Part shown: piece by piece, positions 9,150-19,981 of the stretch
Layout: each line of letters opens with the position of its first letter
Numbering within the stretch: the stretch's first letter is position 1
Source of the DNA: Reticulitermes lucifugus
Lineage: Eukaryota > Arthropoda > Insecta > Blattodea > Rhinotermitidae
Direction: 5' to 3'
NCBI GenBank assembly: GCA_026260175.1
Contig: JAKCWW010000238.1
Span: forward strand, 103,597-131,652
DNA length: 28,056 bases
Notes under the pieces: generated by a model
What the model was told of the DNA's origin: nothing
The model's database searches: none
What the model saw: the letters and a program-made list of their open reading frames with translations, nothing else
Translations under genes and position numbers: made by a program

Positions 9150-10934
9150 ATCCGTCAGACAAAAGACGTCGTAAGAGCATTGATATAATTGATACAGGAA
9201 GAGTATGTCTTTTTTACCGAGATTCGGAGGTCTAAAACTACTTCTTGGTTACTGGGTGCGATGTGTTACCAGTTAGACTAGTTAACGAACTGCTTCCCCT
9301 TGTAGGACACTTAATTCCATAAAAGAGAATCCCTTTTCAGAAGCTGATGTTCTCTGAACTTGCCAACAAATTACTCGTCTTCTGTGAACCCCGAAGTTTC
9401 ATTACCATAAAAAAAACATGACCGAATTCTGGAAGAGATGAATCCAGTTCACGCCCTCTTAACTTTAACCCTTGTACAAATTTCTTATTTTCTTGAATTC
9501 TACAGGACCCTCCTATGAGCTTCCGGTGCTGGACCCTTCCGTGAGGAAGTTGCATGCAAAGTGGCATATCAGTTGCACACGCGTCACTTGTGCTCACGGT
9601 ATTTGTGAATCTGTATCCCTAACCTGATACTCATTATTACGCCTTGCGGTGTGTAACGTATATATTCGGCATGGAGAAATAATATACCTGCCGATACATT
9701 ACTTATTTTGAGTTTAAGAACTGGACATTCTGATATCGTATTTTAATGGGATATTATTTGTCCTCTTTTACAAGATGAGTTTATTTTGCCTTGTGATTAA
9801 TTTTGTCATAGTTTTTTTATCAGGTTGCACATGCTGTTGGAATAAAAATTATTAGATACCACCTAATGTGCATCAGTGTTTCATCTGAAATTCTAAGACT
9901 TACTGATAGAAACAAATATGTCATAGTCTTTTTTGATGATAGTGGATACGTATCCACTGCCTGAATAAGAAGCAGGAAAGCAGTACAAATTAAATGTCGA
10001 TGGTGTAGTACTTTACAGGTGACTGACAATTACAGGCCTTTCCCAACCACGCCAAACATTTATATAGTTTTAGGCATTTTAAATAACAGTTGAGGTGTTA
10101 AGTGTGTTACACTCTACGCATTTCGTGTAGTTTTCATATTGGAAACAAAGGTAATTATTTGCTGCTTTTATTTAACAAACTAAATGCGTAATATTACTTA
10201 GTTTTTCAACCATTGTCTCTCGCCTTGTACTCCGAACAAAACACAAAATTTCGGCACCTGGATCTGTTTCGTTCCTCAGGTTAAAAGTGTGTGATTGACT
10301 TGTGTTGTATTGAGTTATTCTCATACCACGGACCGGAATTTTAGACGTCAGGCAGAGTCCAGATACTCAGTCAGAACTCTCCCACATTTACTGAAATTGA
10401 ATGCTGTTAATTTCGTTTCCATTTAATGGGGCAAAGACAACGAAGTGATCGCACACACATTTTAAATGGTATGGTCTGCTTTTTAGTTTTATCTTTCATT
10501 TTGATTGATAGAATGAATTTTATGTTGCTCTTACGTCTTAAGTGCAGTGCAATAGAAGAAATCTTTGTTTTTATGACAACCTTAAAATGTTAAGGGCTGG
10601 ATCCTATTAGTTACAACACTGTGTATAAAGAGGCCGTACATTTGAACTTGCAGGCAGTCTCAGTACTTAGGTTTGTAATGACCGCTGTTAGCTCGTGAGC
10701 TAGTGGCCTCTAAAACGTGAATATACGTAGCTTGCTATGCACAGGGGAGACCAAAACATGGCATTGTGACGTATTGAATTTATTTATCTATGGCATTTGT
10801 TATAGAGCAGGTAACCAAATACTTAAAATGTTCAGAAAAGGAATATTTCGGCTGCAGAGAGGCAAGAATACTTTTGTAAAGCCTCAAGGTCTTAAAAATG
10901 CGTAATGTATGTCAACTGTAATATTTAGTCGTCA
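9150..10934. other. Interval without a recognised gene
   Basis: No coding exon, RNA gene or mobile element is recognised. ORFs do not exceed 86 codons, and their translations lack motifs. Confidence 0.5.
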
Positions 10935-11145
10935 CTGAGTATTATTACTGCAATAAAATGAAGGGTCATAAGATGGGCGGGGCATGTAGCATGCGTATTT
11001 TTTTATGAGAAATGCATAGAGAACAGAAATTCTGATTGGTAGAGACGATTTCAGAGCTGTGCGCAGGGGTCGAAAGATGGCGTTAACATAAATCTTGAGG
11101 AAATATCGTGAGGTATGGTTTAGGTTCTTTCGCAAAATTTCGAAA
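10935..11145 (+). mobile_element. Degraded LINE 3' fragment, family A (copy 4)
   Basis: GGTCATAAGATGGGCGGGGC followed by ATGTAGCATG translates as VIRWAGHVA-like, matching the IKSRRLRWAGHVARMG segment expected in this LINE family. Downstream pieces (TGATTGGTAGAGACGATTTC, GGCGTTAACATAAATCTTGAGG) correspond to the GRPxxRWEDNIKxDLxE part with many indels. The clear 3'-terminal block seen in other copies is not visible, so the right boundary is approximate. Confidence 0.55.
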
Positions 11146-11154
11146 AGTGACTAT

Positions 11155-11260
11155 AAGCTTCGTCATGTCTGTCCGTCTGTCCGTCCGCATGGAACAGCTC
11201 TGCTCCCACTCTACGGATTTTCATGAAATTTGATATTTGAACATTTTTTGAAAGTCTGTC
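11155..11260. repeat. Short repeat-like segment with GTCTGTCCGTC units
   Basis: ATGTCTGTCCGTCTGTCCGT is a short tandem of CTGTCCGT, followed by CTCTACGGATTTTCATGAAA and TTTGATATTTG. Phrases of this kind recur as dispersed repeats in arthropod genomes, from memory. I cannot assign a class. Confidence 0.35.
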
Positions 11261-12692
11261 GAGAACATTCAAATTTAATTAAAATCTGACAAGAATAAGG
11301 GGCACTTTACATTAAGACTTGTGTACATTTATGACAATATTTCGCTCAATTCTTCTTGGACTGGGAAATGCTTCAGACAAAAGTTGTAGAGAAAATAAAA
11401 ATACACATTTTTTGTCGAATAACTTTCTCCCGAAAATGGTGCCGTTTATGGGATAATGTGGAAAAATATGGTAGAGCCAGACATGCCGCAGATGACAATA
11501 TAACACGGCGCATGCGCATTGCATGCTGGATAACTAAGGCTGCAGACACACTCATAATATTTAACGCTGACTGCTCTTCCACGGCAGCAATGGTTACGTG
11601 AACGCGCCTCAATTTTACGTTTATATGTATGTTGCCAGTCGTGTTGGGAATTTAATGACTAGGTATCAAACTGTCACCTCTCAAGAAGGAATGTCACTGA
11701 AGTCATATAATTATTGATTTCTTAAAGCCCTTTAGTAATTGTGTTTAACATTTTTTAACCTTAAAAACCCTGTATTTTTTACACATATTGTATGTGTGTG
11801 TTTTATATGATGCTCATACTAAACATCAGATACTTCCCCACACGGCCTTAAGTGGTTTGTCTACATATTGGACACTGTTTATTTTATCTGTGAAATACAA
11901 ACTGAAGTTTTGTATATAATTTAGGTTAATGTCAGTCCTCAAAGGGTTAATGACATTCAGAAGCGTTTTGCTGAATTCATAATCACGTGGTAAAATATCA
12001 GAACATCCATTCCCTCTTTTTGAAGGTATTCAGTTTGAGACTCTTACGTTACTTGCATTGGTCAGATGTCCAGTGACTGGGGCGCGGATATGATTTGTTT
12101 CTCCACCTAACAAATGCAATTATGAGTTGCATAATTTGGACTGAGAGTGGCTTGACGCTTGTGATTTCTGTTTCCAGGGTATCTGATTTAAATATTGTGT
12201 GAGACGTTCTTGTTAATGTACGTTTTCTGTCTCTTGAACTCATACTATCCCTTCAGTTCGATTATTCTGCCAACGAGATCTTGACGGTGCTTAGGAATAA
12301 AGGGTTCGGAAACAACCCTAAATTTTCTGGAGAGCAGATATTTAGAGAGAGGCTGAAAAACAAGTACTAAAAGGAGTGGTGTGTGCTAAAAATGGGTGAT
12401 ATTAAAATGCTGATATTTGATACTGCTTTCATTCACTATGTCCTAACCATCTCGCTCTTGCATATGGCATCATAAGGGCTTCCTCAGTTATCGGAAGCCT
12501 TAATATCCGAACACCGCCTCATTCATTTATTGGACTTCGTGATGCAGTGTTTACACGACGAAGCTAGATGTGCAGCAGGAGTGTTAAGGCATGGCGCTAC
12601 AGGCCGACAGAATAACAGGATGATTGGTCTGCGAACTGATACAGACACGTTGCAATAATCCGAACTACCAAAGAATAGGGAGAGTGTTAGTG
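11261..12692. other. Interval without a recognised gene
   Basis: ORFs at 11312-11612 overlap on opposite strands and show no domain. A GCGCATGCGCATT palindromic motif lies at about 11508-11520. Otherwise nothing is recognised. Confidence 0.45.
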
Positions 12693-12782
12693 CACATGCG
12701 CAATTAAGTTTGGAAAGTAGTATTCATGGGCAGTTACTTTTGGTAAGTAGTACACATGCGCAGTTAGGTTTGGCATGTAGAA
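12693..12782 (+). repeat. Three tandem 30-bp units
   Basis: Units at 12693-12722, 12723-12752 and 12753-12782 share the pattern CACATGCGCA.TTA.GTTTGG..AGTAGTA. The middle unit is the most diverged at its start (TTCATGGGCAG). There is no spacer. No ORF is supported, so this is a minisatellite-like cluster or a tandem set of binding sites. Confidence 0.75.
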
Positions 12783-14965
12783 CGCACGCATCACGTATTA
12801 AATGCTGTACCCGAACTGTCCTCTTGCCTGGACTGTTATTATTGACAGATAACTGAGGCCAACTGGCGACAAATTTCGGGACTACCATTGACATTTACCA
12901 AGAAAAGTAGAGGCTTCAGATTCGGTAAGGTCTAGAAGTCATGGCTGGAAAATTTTTGAATCTAATGATCTTCTTAATTAGCCTCCAGTGCCTCACATGG
13001 GCACACACACGCCCTCACACAGCGCCGGCTGTTACTTTTAAAAGGAGGTTTGTGGGTTTTAACCCTTATAAGATTAAATTAATCTGGCTTACGTTTAAAT
13101 GTTCATATCATACCCCGCAAAACCTATTTAGAATCTAAAAAAAGCTTCCATTATTTCAGCATAGGGGAATAATGGCTTCTTGTTCTAAGGTCCATAAAAA
13201 TGACAGAATGACTGTATGTGTAGAATGTAGAATTTCTGGATGTTAAACCTGGTGGTGCATATAGCAACCACTGTGGCTAGAAAGGTAAAACGTACCTTTC
13301 ACGTCTCTACAAATCGCCATTACATGGGAAGCAGTATATTCTACGAAACTGAAAATAACTAAAGTTTCGTATCTGACCATATCGAGGCAAAAGTTTGTGT
13401 GTACCCTGTTTCGTTATTTTAGTACTCTGTAGTTTCATGTCAGACTAGTTGTATTTTGCGAAACCGTGTCTGTTTCTGATGTATGTGGCTTTCGTAATTA
13501 CCATCAGCGAAGCCAAGCGACATTCCTTTGACCCTTTAAATACAGTTTGCTGTACTTTTCAAACGACTGTTGAATCTGGGCCGAGTTTTCCCACAGTTCG
13601 ATGTTGGTATGATTTTCAAACATAACATGCATAACTCCATTCTCAAAAGCATATCAGCATAGTTTCGATGATTGTTTTGGGAGAGTTGGCCACTCCCATC
13701 CCTCGTTAGTTTCCCCTCCGTTGTTACGAGTACATTCTATCTCTACTTGAGAATTTGCGCTCACTTTTGCGTAATATTACAAGCTCTGTGTTTTTTTAAA
13801 TTGGTGGTTAGCTAGATAATTACCGAATAAACTGACTTCTAGGTCCTTTGGCCACAGAGTTTCATTATCAACTTCACAGTAGAAATTACAGCGCTGAACA
13901 TTCTGATATCCCTATTCAATTTTGGGTTCTTCAGCTACAATAAATCGTGTTTAAATTTGATGCAGTATACGAGTATCCTTTAGGCCGATATGTATGTATA
14001 TATAAGCAATAATATATTATTTGCCATCTATTACTTCTGCTTTCAAAACAGGATAACTTAAGGTACTGTCGGGCTGTTATTTTTTTACTTGACGCTATTT
14101 CTAAGTGATTAGAGCCGAAGAAGCTGACAACAAAAATTCTTACTAATTACGACATACATACATACATCGAAGTCCTGGAGAAACTGGCACTTTCTAATAG
14201 GACGCTGCCCTCCTTGGAATTGGAGGGGTTTGTATTGACTGCACAAAAAGAAAAAACGCCGTGACAATTACTTTGGGCAACTTGAAGCCATTCGATACCC
14301 TGGCATCGTTTTTATTCAATCAATTTTAATATTATTAATCCACTCATGCTTACGCCTTCCAAATTCTGTCTTCCTTCATATTCTCCAAACTCAGTTCGTA
14401 GGATGTATTTCTCGTCGGTTTCGTGCTACGTGTCCGTTATATCTCATCCCCACAGTTAATGTTACTGAAGCAGATTGCTCCACCCTCCTGTTCCTTTCTT
14501 TTGCCGATATTATGGCTAATTAATGAGAACTTAACAAGCGACGCTCTAATAAAGTGGCTGTATTCCTGAGGACGTTCGACATGTCTGTTGTGGGTACTCA
14601 GAAGATGACGTGTGCGTAGTGTCTGCCTATGCTGCAGCTTATGCGTTGTTTTAATGTGTTTAAAGAGAGTTCATGAATTATTCACTGGACAAGATGGAAG
14701 TTTGTGAGAGGTTTATATGCACTGGCGTTGCGCAAAAGAATAAATGAACTTTTACATTTGTAACAGGTGTGGGGAAGTCTTAAGAAGTTAGACGTATACG
14801 GAAGTCTGTACAAATTCCTAATAGTGGGCAAAATGAACCAGACGAGAAAACTGAAACCGTAAGACCTGCCTGGAACCTGGCGAAGGTCATTCATACTGAG
14901 AGAATTTCTTATTCAGACGTAACGTACTGAGAAGTGTTGTCTCGAGACTTTTCGACTTTACATAC
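12783..14965. other. Interval without a recognised gene
   Basis: The only ORF worth comment is the 65-codon one at 12941-13138. Short ACAT repeats occur near 14154-14166. Otherwise no exon, RNA or mobile element is recognised. Confidence 0.45.
12941..13138 (+). CDS. Doubtful small ORF with signal-peptide-like start
   Basis: The 65-residue frame begins MAGKFLNLMIFLISLQCLTW, which has a short basic N-region, a hydrophobic core and a plausible signal peptidase site after the Ala at residue 21 (CLTWA/HT). The ATG context is GTCATGG, with G at +4 but C rather than a purine at -3. The remainder (HTRPHTAP, then a Lys/Phe-rich tail) is unremarkable. No homologue is recognised. Splice sites and transcription cannot be judged. 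It could be the first exon of a secreted protein or chance. Confidence 0.15.
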   Translation: MAGKFLNLMIFLISLQCLTWAHTRPHTAPAVTFKRRFVGFNPYKIKLIWLTFKCSYHTPQNLFRI

Positions 14966-15001
14966 TAAACGGCACGGAATTTCTCGATTATTTGAGGGAC
15001 T
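14966..15001 (+). mobile_element. Possible scrap of LINE family A 3' end
   Basis: GGCACGGAATTTCTCGATTA then TTTGAGGGAC resembles TGCGGGGAATTTCTCGACTA then GCTGAGGACC in copy 2 (about 4515-4545). The match is only ~30 bases and lies immediately before a SINE insertion. Upstream similarity is not clear. Confidence 0.3.
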
Positions 15002-15012
15002 ACAACGTACGT

Positions 15013-15216
15013 CCCGATCCCAGTGGCCATGCGGTCTAAGGCATGGTTCCGCGGCCGCTCGCTTGCTGGGATTGCGGGTTCGAATCGCGCCGGGAGGCAT
15101 GGATGTCTGTCTCTTGTGAGTTTTGTGTGTTGTCAGGTAGAGGTCTCTGCGACGGGCTGATCACTCAATAATGAGGAGTCCCTGGCCCACTAGGGGCTGT
15201 TGCGCCATGGAGAAAA
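15013..15216 (+). mobile_element. tRNA-Leu-like SINE
   Basis: The head carries A box TGGCCATGCGGTCTAAGGC and B box GGGTTCGAATC (15077-15087), resembling the D arm and T arm of a leucine tRNA. The acceptor and anticodon parts do not form a normal tRNA, so it is not a functional tRNA gene. A body of ~120 bases follows, ending near TAGGGGCTGTTGCGCCATGG. Imperfect direct repeats flank it: 15002-15012 (ACAACGTACGT) and 15217-15227 (ACAACCTATGT), 9 of 11 identical. They may be an old target-site duplication. The window starts with an inverted copy of the same element. Confidence 0.8.
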
Positions 15217-17870
15217 ACAACCTATGTTTCCTCCCTCTAGGAAAAAACTCTGTAAAACCTTGACGTATACCATGATCATTTCTTTACACTTCATTCAGTC
15301 CCATAATTTATATTCATCATACACTTTATCTACCTTTAGTAATTTTGTGCATTTAGTCCAGATTCGTAACAAATTCCGTCAGTGGAGCTGAGCCTTCCGT
15401 AACTAGGCAGCTCGTTAACGAATTCTGTGCCTTTTTGGAAAGCGTAGCTACATCACTGTGTTTACACAAGCCGCTGCTGAACCTCTTTATTAGCCAAATA
15501 CACCCTCACACCATAGCTGTGTCTTTAATATCTGTTTTAGTACTGACCTCTGATTTATGCCTGGGACGCCCAATTAGTCTCCTATCTTCAGGCTTTCCGA
15601 ATAAAACTTTAAATTCTTTGTGTGCTACGTAACCCGCTATCTCATTCTCTTTTCATTTGACAACCCCAGTTACGGAAGAAGTCTTAAAATGTTGTGACAT
15701 TGTGTTAGTGAGAAAATACACGTATTGAATTTGCTGCAGAAGCCTTTTCTCTAAAACCAAAAATCAAGGAATCTACTCTGTCAGATCTGCTGGATTGAAG
15801 TCCGGAGGTATAAATTAACGTTGTCAAGTAGCTGCAACAGGGTGTCTGTCTTGATTTATTTCTCCTGATGACGGAAGCAGAGCCATTGTCATGAACCTTA
15901 TGTTTTCTACTAACTACAAGGCGTTGTGAAAGGTGCATTTTATGACACTTCACCGTATCCCAGTTGTGTTGGTTTCACAAATTCCGCAATTTTTAAAGTA
16001 CAAAATCCAAGCGAGTAAAATTTGCAGTATGAATACACTGCAGTGTGTTTCAAACTGCAGAACACGATATTTCGCGGAGAATTTAACAAGTTTTCTTTTA
16101 CTGACATGAATACAAAATTTTCAATAAAATCTAGTCCTTGCGGACTATAAGGTTTCGGAATGATGTGCTGTATGAAATTAAATCCTTGCGATGTACAACA
16201 TTGTTTTGGGAGGAAACCATAGAGGTCTCGCAGAAGGCAATCTGCAAACCGCAAGGTTTGTTGGTGCTGATGCGTCGGCATGGGTTTGTTGTGCGTAGTA
16301 TTTATAGAGCTGGTGTAAGGAAGAGATGTCGGTTACCGGGAGACAGGGACAGACTGTGTAACCTACAAGTGTGTGTGTATGGGGGGGGGGAATTGAAAAC
16401 CTACTTCAAAGTCCTTTTTAATTACCTTATTTTGCAAGGAAGTTGATAAACCCTAACTCACATACAGAATTTCCATAAAATATCTTTATTCCACATTTTA
16501 TTCGACTCATTAATTGAAAGCAGCAAGAGAGAACAACGAAGCAAATTTTGAATAAAAACGAATGATACTATTTTTCCTTTGAATTTGATTGTATCACAAG
16601 TTGTAGACAGAATCGAATTTTTTACTTTTATATTTGTAGCATTTTAACGTGACATTCTTCTTAGACGTACTCACGATGTGGACCAAGCGAACAGTGGAGT
16701 CGAAACATCTAATCCCTCCCAGACCTTGGATATCTACAAAATGCATCTTTTCCTGCAGCTTATATTTCCGCTCACCTTCATTAGGGATTTTCGGCATGGA
16801 ATCTTCCTCTACAGGTAAAATGCAGAGTAAATAAAAATGCTGAGGATTGTATTGCCGGTTTTGAGATAATTCTGGAGATCACACAAAAAGGCTGTGACAA
16901 AATTCGTTATCAGAACATCGCATCACAATGCAGTTATGAAAATTTTCCATCACCCAAGACTGTACTTTGCTTCATACACTAGAAAGTTACATTGATTTGT
17001 CTTAAATTATAAATTGTATTGCATATTTTAATGTTCACACTTTTAGTAGAGTAAACTTTTCCTTGTTAAATATCATAGCAAAATTTCGTCGCAATTAGCT
17101 TGTGTTTCGTTTCATACTAGCTACTCTATAACTCAGATATATATACTCTGTATACTCAGATAACATTTAGGAGCTGTTTATGGATGACTTGTGCTACTCT
17201 TTCAATTGTCATTTTTCAATTTCCCTTGCTTGTTTGTACTCTTTTGATTTACACCTAAGTGGATAGTCAGAAATTGAGAGGTCTGACGATTAGACTGATA
17301 AATTGGTAAATGGTTGAATAGATGGATGTTATGGTACTAGTTGAACTGAAGGCGGCAGACAGGGAAGTAAATTAGAAAGTGCTACTTACGTAGGTAGATA
17401 ATTATACATAGAAAGATAGATAAATTAATTAAGAAGTGAGAGTTGGTTAGTCAGATTAATGTCTAAGCATAGTGCATTTACAGTAGACCTTTCCTATACA
17501 GAAGGAAATCTTAGACTGATTTACATTGCATGTTTTCCCATAGCGCAGTGAAAAAGATATCCTGTCAGTGCCTGTGATGATGCATCGAGAAGAACTGGCG
17601 TGCTGTTGACAATGGCAGTATCGATCACACGCCAGTGCTGAGTATTAGTTTGACCTTGTGAAGGCAGGTCACTTCTGTAAAAGGACCGTGTGTCTTGTTA
17701 AACACATCTCATAACGGAATTGCTGACATTTGTTTTTGCAGTAGAAGAAAAGCCAGTGGACACATTGTAGCTGTTTTTATAGAAAGTGCGGTATGAAAAA
17801 TATGTGCATACTTTTCAGAACATTTCTGGATGTACGTATTTAATTCAGATATATATGAGACGTGGAGCAG
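15217..17870. other. Interval without a recognised gene
   Basis: A 113-codon minus-strand ORF (15940-16281) has no recognised domain, though it holds two similar segments (QGFNFIQHI and QGLDFIENF) from a degenerate 48-bp DNA repeat. A G10 run lies at 16381-16390. A possible degraded terminal-repeat motif lies near 16669-16706. No gene is defended. Confidence 0.45.
16130..16200. repeat. Two degenerate 48-bp tandem units
   Basis: AATCTAGTCCTTGCGGACTA (about 16128) recurs as AAATTAAATCCTTGCGATGT after 48 bases. The CCTTG cores are at 16136 and 16184. On the minus strand the units encode SPQGLDFIENF and SQGFNFIQHI within the 113-codon ORF. The similarity is modest. Confidence 0.35.
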
Positions 17871-18111
17871 GGCTGGTGTGGTCGGTATAGCCACGATACT
17901 ATGGGAAAAACGGGACGGGATTCAAATCCCCATAGGAGAAAATATTTTTCCCAGGCCGGTTTTTGGCTCCTCTAGGCCTCCTGTTTAGTAGGTATCGAGT
18001 TTCTTTCCCGGCGGTAGAGCGGCTGTGATTAAGAATAAGTGGAGCTGTACCTTACTCCCCCTACATGCCTTTATGGCGTGGACTGATAACGTTTACTTAC
18101 TTAACATATGG
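17871..18111 (+). mobile_element. SINE-like element with B box and CTTA tail
   Basis: GGATTCAAATCC at 17928-17939 resembles the pol III B box with an A inserted or substituted, and TGGTCGGTATAGCCA at 17878-17892 stands at the expected place for an A box. A body of ~160 bases follows (CCCAGGCCGGTTTTTGGCTC; GGAGCTGTACCTTACTCCCC). The end, GTTTACTTACTTAAC (about 18090-18106), is a tetranucleotide tail like the TTAG/TAAG tails of the LINE family A copies. That suggests, by inference, mobilisation by such a LINE. No clear target-site duplication was found. Confidence 0.6.
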
Positions 18112-18769
18112 AACATGACAGTACAATTTATTATGCATTTGTCATTAAAATAAACCAAATAAGTTGTGCTGCTTATTTCTGTCCCTTACTATCGTAACCA
18201 TTACTGAGATATCTGTGCACTGCTGTGACACCGTCTTTTCTACTAGTTCTGCGGTTGAGACAGTCTCAGGGATTACACAGGGGTGTGTTCATCGAGTCTA
18301 ATAGTTATTTTAAAAATGTACGTCTCTTGTGTTTAAATTTGTATATATTATACTTATGACGGCACATATGGTCTCTGACTGCATCGCTCTCCAGACCTGC
18401 AGCGAACTTTGCCCAGTATTGGGGTAAGTCCACCATCCGCCTTCTAAATGTTTTGTTTCTTTTTATGATGTGGGGGTTGTTGCCTTCCCTGTGGTTGAAT
18501 CCTGAACGCTGGGTTCAAGGTTCTCTGAATGCTAGGAAGAATTGCTTCCTTAGCAAAGCCAAGTAATTTACAAGAGGGTGGCTCTGTCATCTCCTTCTTG
18601 CAATGATTTTATGACAGTGAATCTTGTCGACCCAAATTAACGCAGCTGCTTGAGCTTGTCCAGATAATGACTTTCAGCATCACAGTCTCAAGTCTCCAAC
18701 TTGTAAACAGTGGGGCCATGTTGCCTGCTGATAGCTCTGTTTTTTAAATCACTACTTCCCCCCGCCGTA
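18112..18769. other. Interval without a recognised gene
   Basis: No supported feature; AT-rich in the first half, mixed composition in the second. Confidence 0.45.
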
Positions 18770-18960
18770 GGATTTCCGACTTTTTGGGTATTGGGGTGAG
18801 GGACTCGAACCCTTCGCCACCCACATTTTTATCATTTTTGTTAAAGAGTTTCCCAGGCTGGACTCGAACCAAGCGTGACAAGGGAAGTCCGGTTACAGCT
18901 GGTACCTCAGATGAATCCGGACGTTGTAGTGAGTGAATGTTCGTAGCAGGACGTGTCCTC
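18770..18960 (-). mobile_element. SINE-like unit with two perfect B boxes
   Basis: On the minus strand GGTTCGAGTCC occurs twice, at 18860-18870 and 18801-18811. Both match the B-box consensus GGTTCGANTCC exactly and are 59 bases apart. Candidate A-box-like text upstream of the first is weak (AGCTGTAACCGG at about 18890-18901). The arrangement suggests a dimeric tRNA-derived SINE or two nested ones. The 92-codon ORF over it is probably incidental. Confidence 0.5.
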
Positions 18961-19721
18961 TTAGGACTAACGTGCTGCCTGTGATGAGGGTACATTTCCG
19001 CTGAATTGTCTAACTTTACCATAAAACAGGCTATTGTGACTTCCTAAACGGAGTTGTACATTTCACATAGCATTGTTTCACAGTGAATCCAGGTGTGTGT
19101 ACTTACAGTTAACTTGTCACTCTAGGGAAGCGGCCTGGCTAATGAGTCTCCACGGTGCGGCGTGTTATTGTTCAGATGTGTCTGCTGCAGCATCTATGCT
19201 GACAACGCGGGCAGGAAAGGCTGGCTTGCAAACACGGAGACGACTGACCCACAGACGCTCTGTTTTATTAACTCGGTTATTTGATCCATTGTTTATGTAG
19301 CGTCATCATCTGCTACGTAACGGATGAAGCTGTTTGCCTATACCAGCTCTAAGAATTGCTGCTACTTACTCCATGTTTCTCTTCAGCGTCCCTGGCATCT
19401 GCTCTTTAAGTTCTATATTGATATTGCCGCTTTGGAATTCAATATTAAGGAATTCTTGACAAATGTTCTAGCCTCGTATCTTGGTAGTCCTTTGTTAGTG
19501 TATTGATACTAGCTTACTCTCTAATTCTTTTCTTATGTTCTCATTACCTTTATGGGAAGGGATGCAAATTCCCATGTGATACGTGACCTGAAATAACTAA
19601 TTTAATGATGTGCTATTTTATGAATAGTAAATATTATTTTATGCCATGTATTAATTAAACAATATTTTTAAACTTATCCTATATTATGTAGTAATGTAAT
19701 TTCCTCTTAATAATATAACAG
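18961..19721. other. Interval without a recognised gene
   Basis: ORFs of 75 and 60 codons on the plus strand lack domains. From about 19540 the sequence becomes very AT-rich. No RNA gene is seen. Confidence 0.45.
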
Positions 19722-19981
19722 GAATCTGATGTGCCAGAAAGTGGCAAGAAAATTGTCACCTCATGGATGCATTTGAGTATAAGAGAATTGTTTAAAATCG
19801 TTTTTGAAGACATAATATTTGATAATGAAAACACAGAAACTGATGACGACATGATGATGATGATGATAGTGTTGCAACCTTAGATGCCATTTTTAAATAC
19901 TTTACTGCTTGTGAAGATGAGAGACTTTGGATCATTATGCTCAGGCAGTACGATCACCGTGTTTGTCCTGTCCACGTGTAG
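19719..19981 (+). pseudogene. Possible protein remnant with acidic run (transposase C-terminus?)
   Basis: Frame one (19719-19850) reads ESDVPESGKKIVTSW, then SIRELFKIVFEDIIF and NENTETDDD without a stop. After a (GAT)n tract the frame shifts, and DDDDDSVATLDAIFKYFTAC then EDERLWIIMLRQ continues to a stop at 19979-19981. A frameshift inside a GAT repeat with coherent text on either side suggests a decayed coding region. The acidic run followed by an LD.I..YF.. helix vaguely recalls the C-terminal tail of Tigger/jerky-type transposases; no DDE domain is present. An acceptor-like TTTCCTCTTAATAATATAAC then AG stands just before the first codons. Confidence 0.3.

Noticed and set aside
8915..9235. 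Arg/Pro-rich ORFs of 70 and 83 codons on opposite strands
   Set aside because: They lie across the SINE and its flank; the composition comes from the GC-rich tRNA-like head.
15018..15090. A tRNA-Leu gene
   Set aside because: A and B boxes are good, but the acceptor stem and anticodon arm do not pair; the text continues into a SINE body and a second copy exists at the window start.
17594..17636. 9-bp inverted repeat ACTGGCGTG ... CACGCCAGT
   Set aside because: With a 25-base loop, a 9-bp match is not rare in 28 kb; no other structure supports it.
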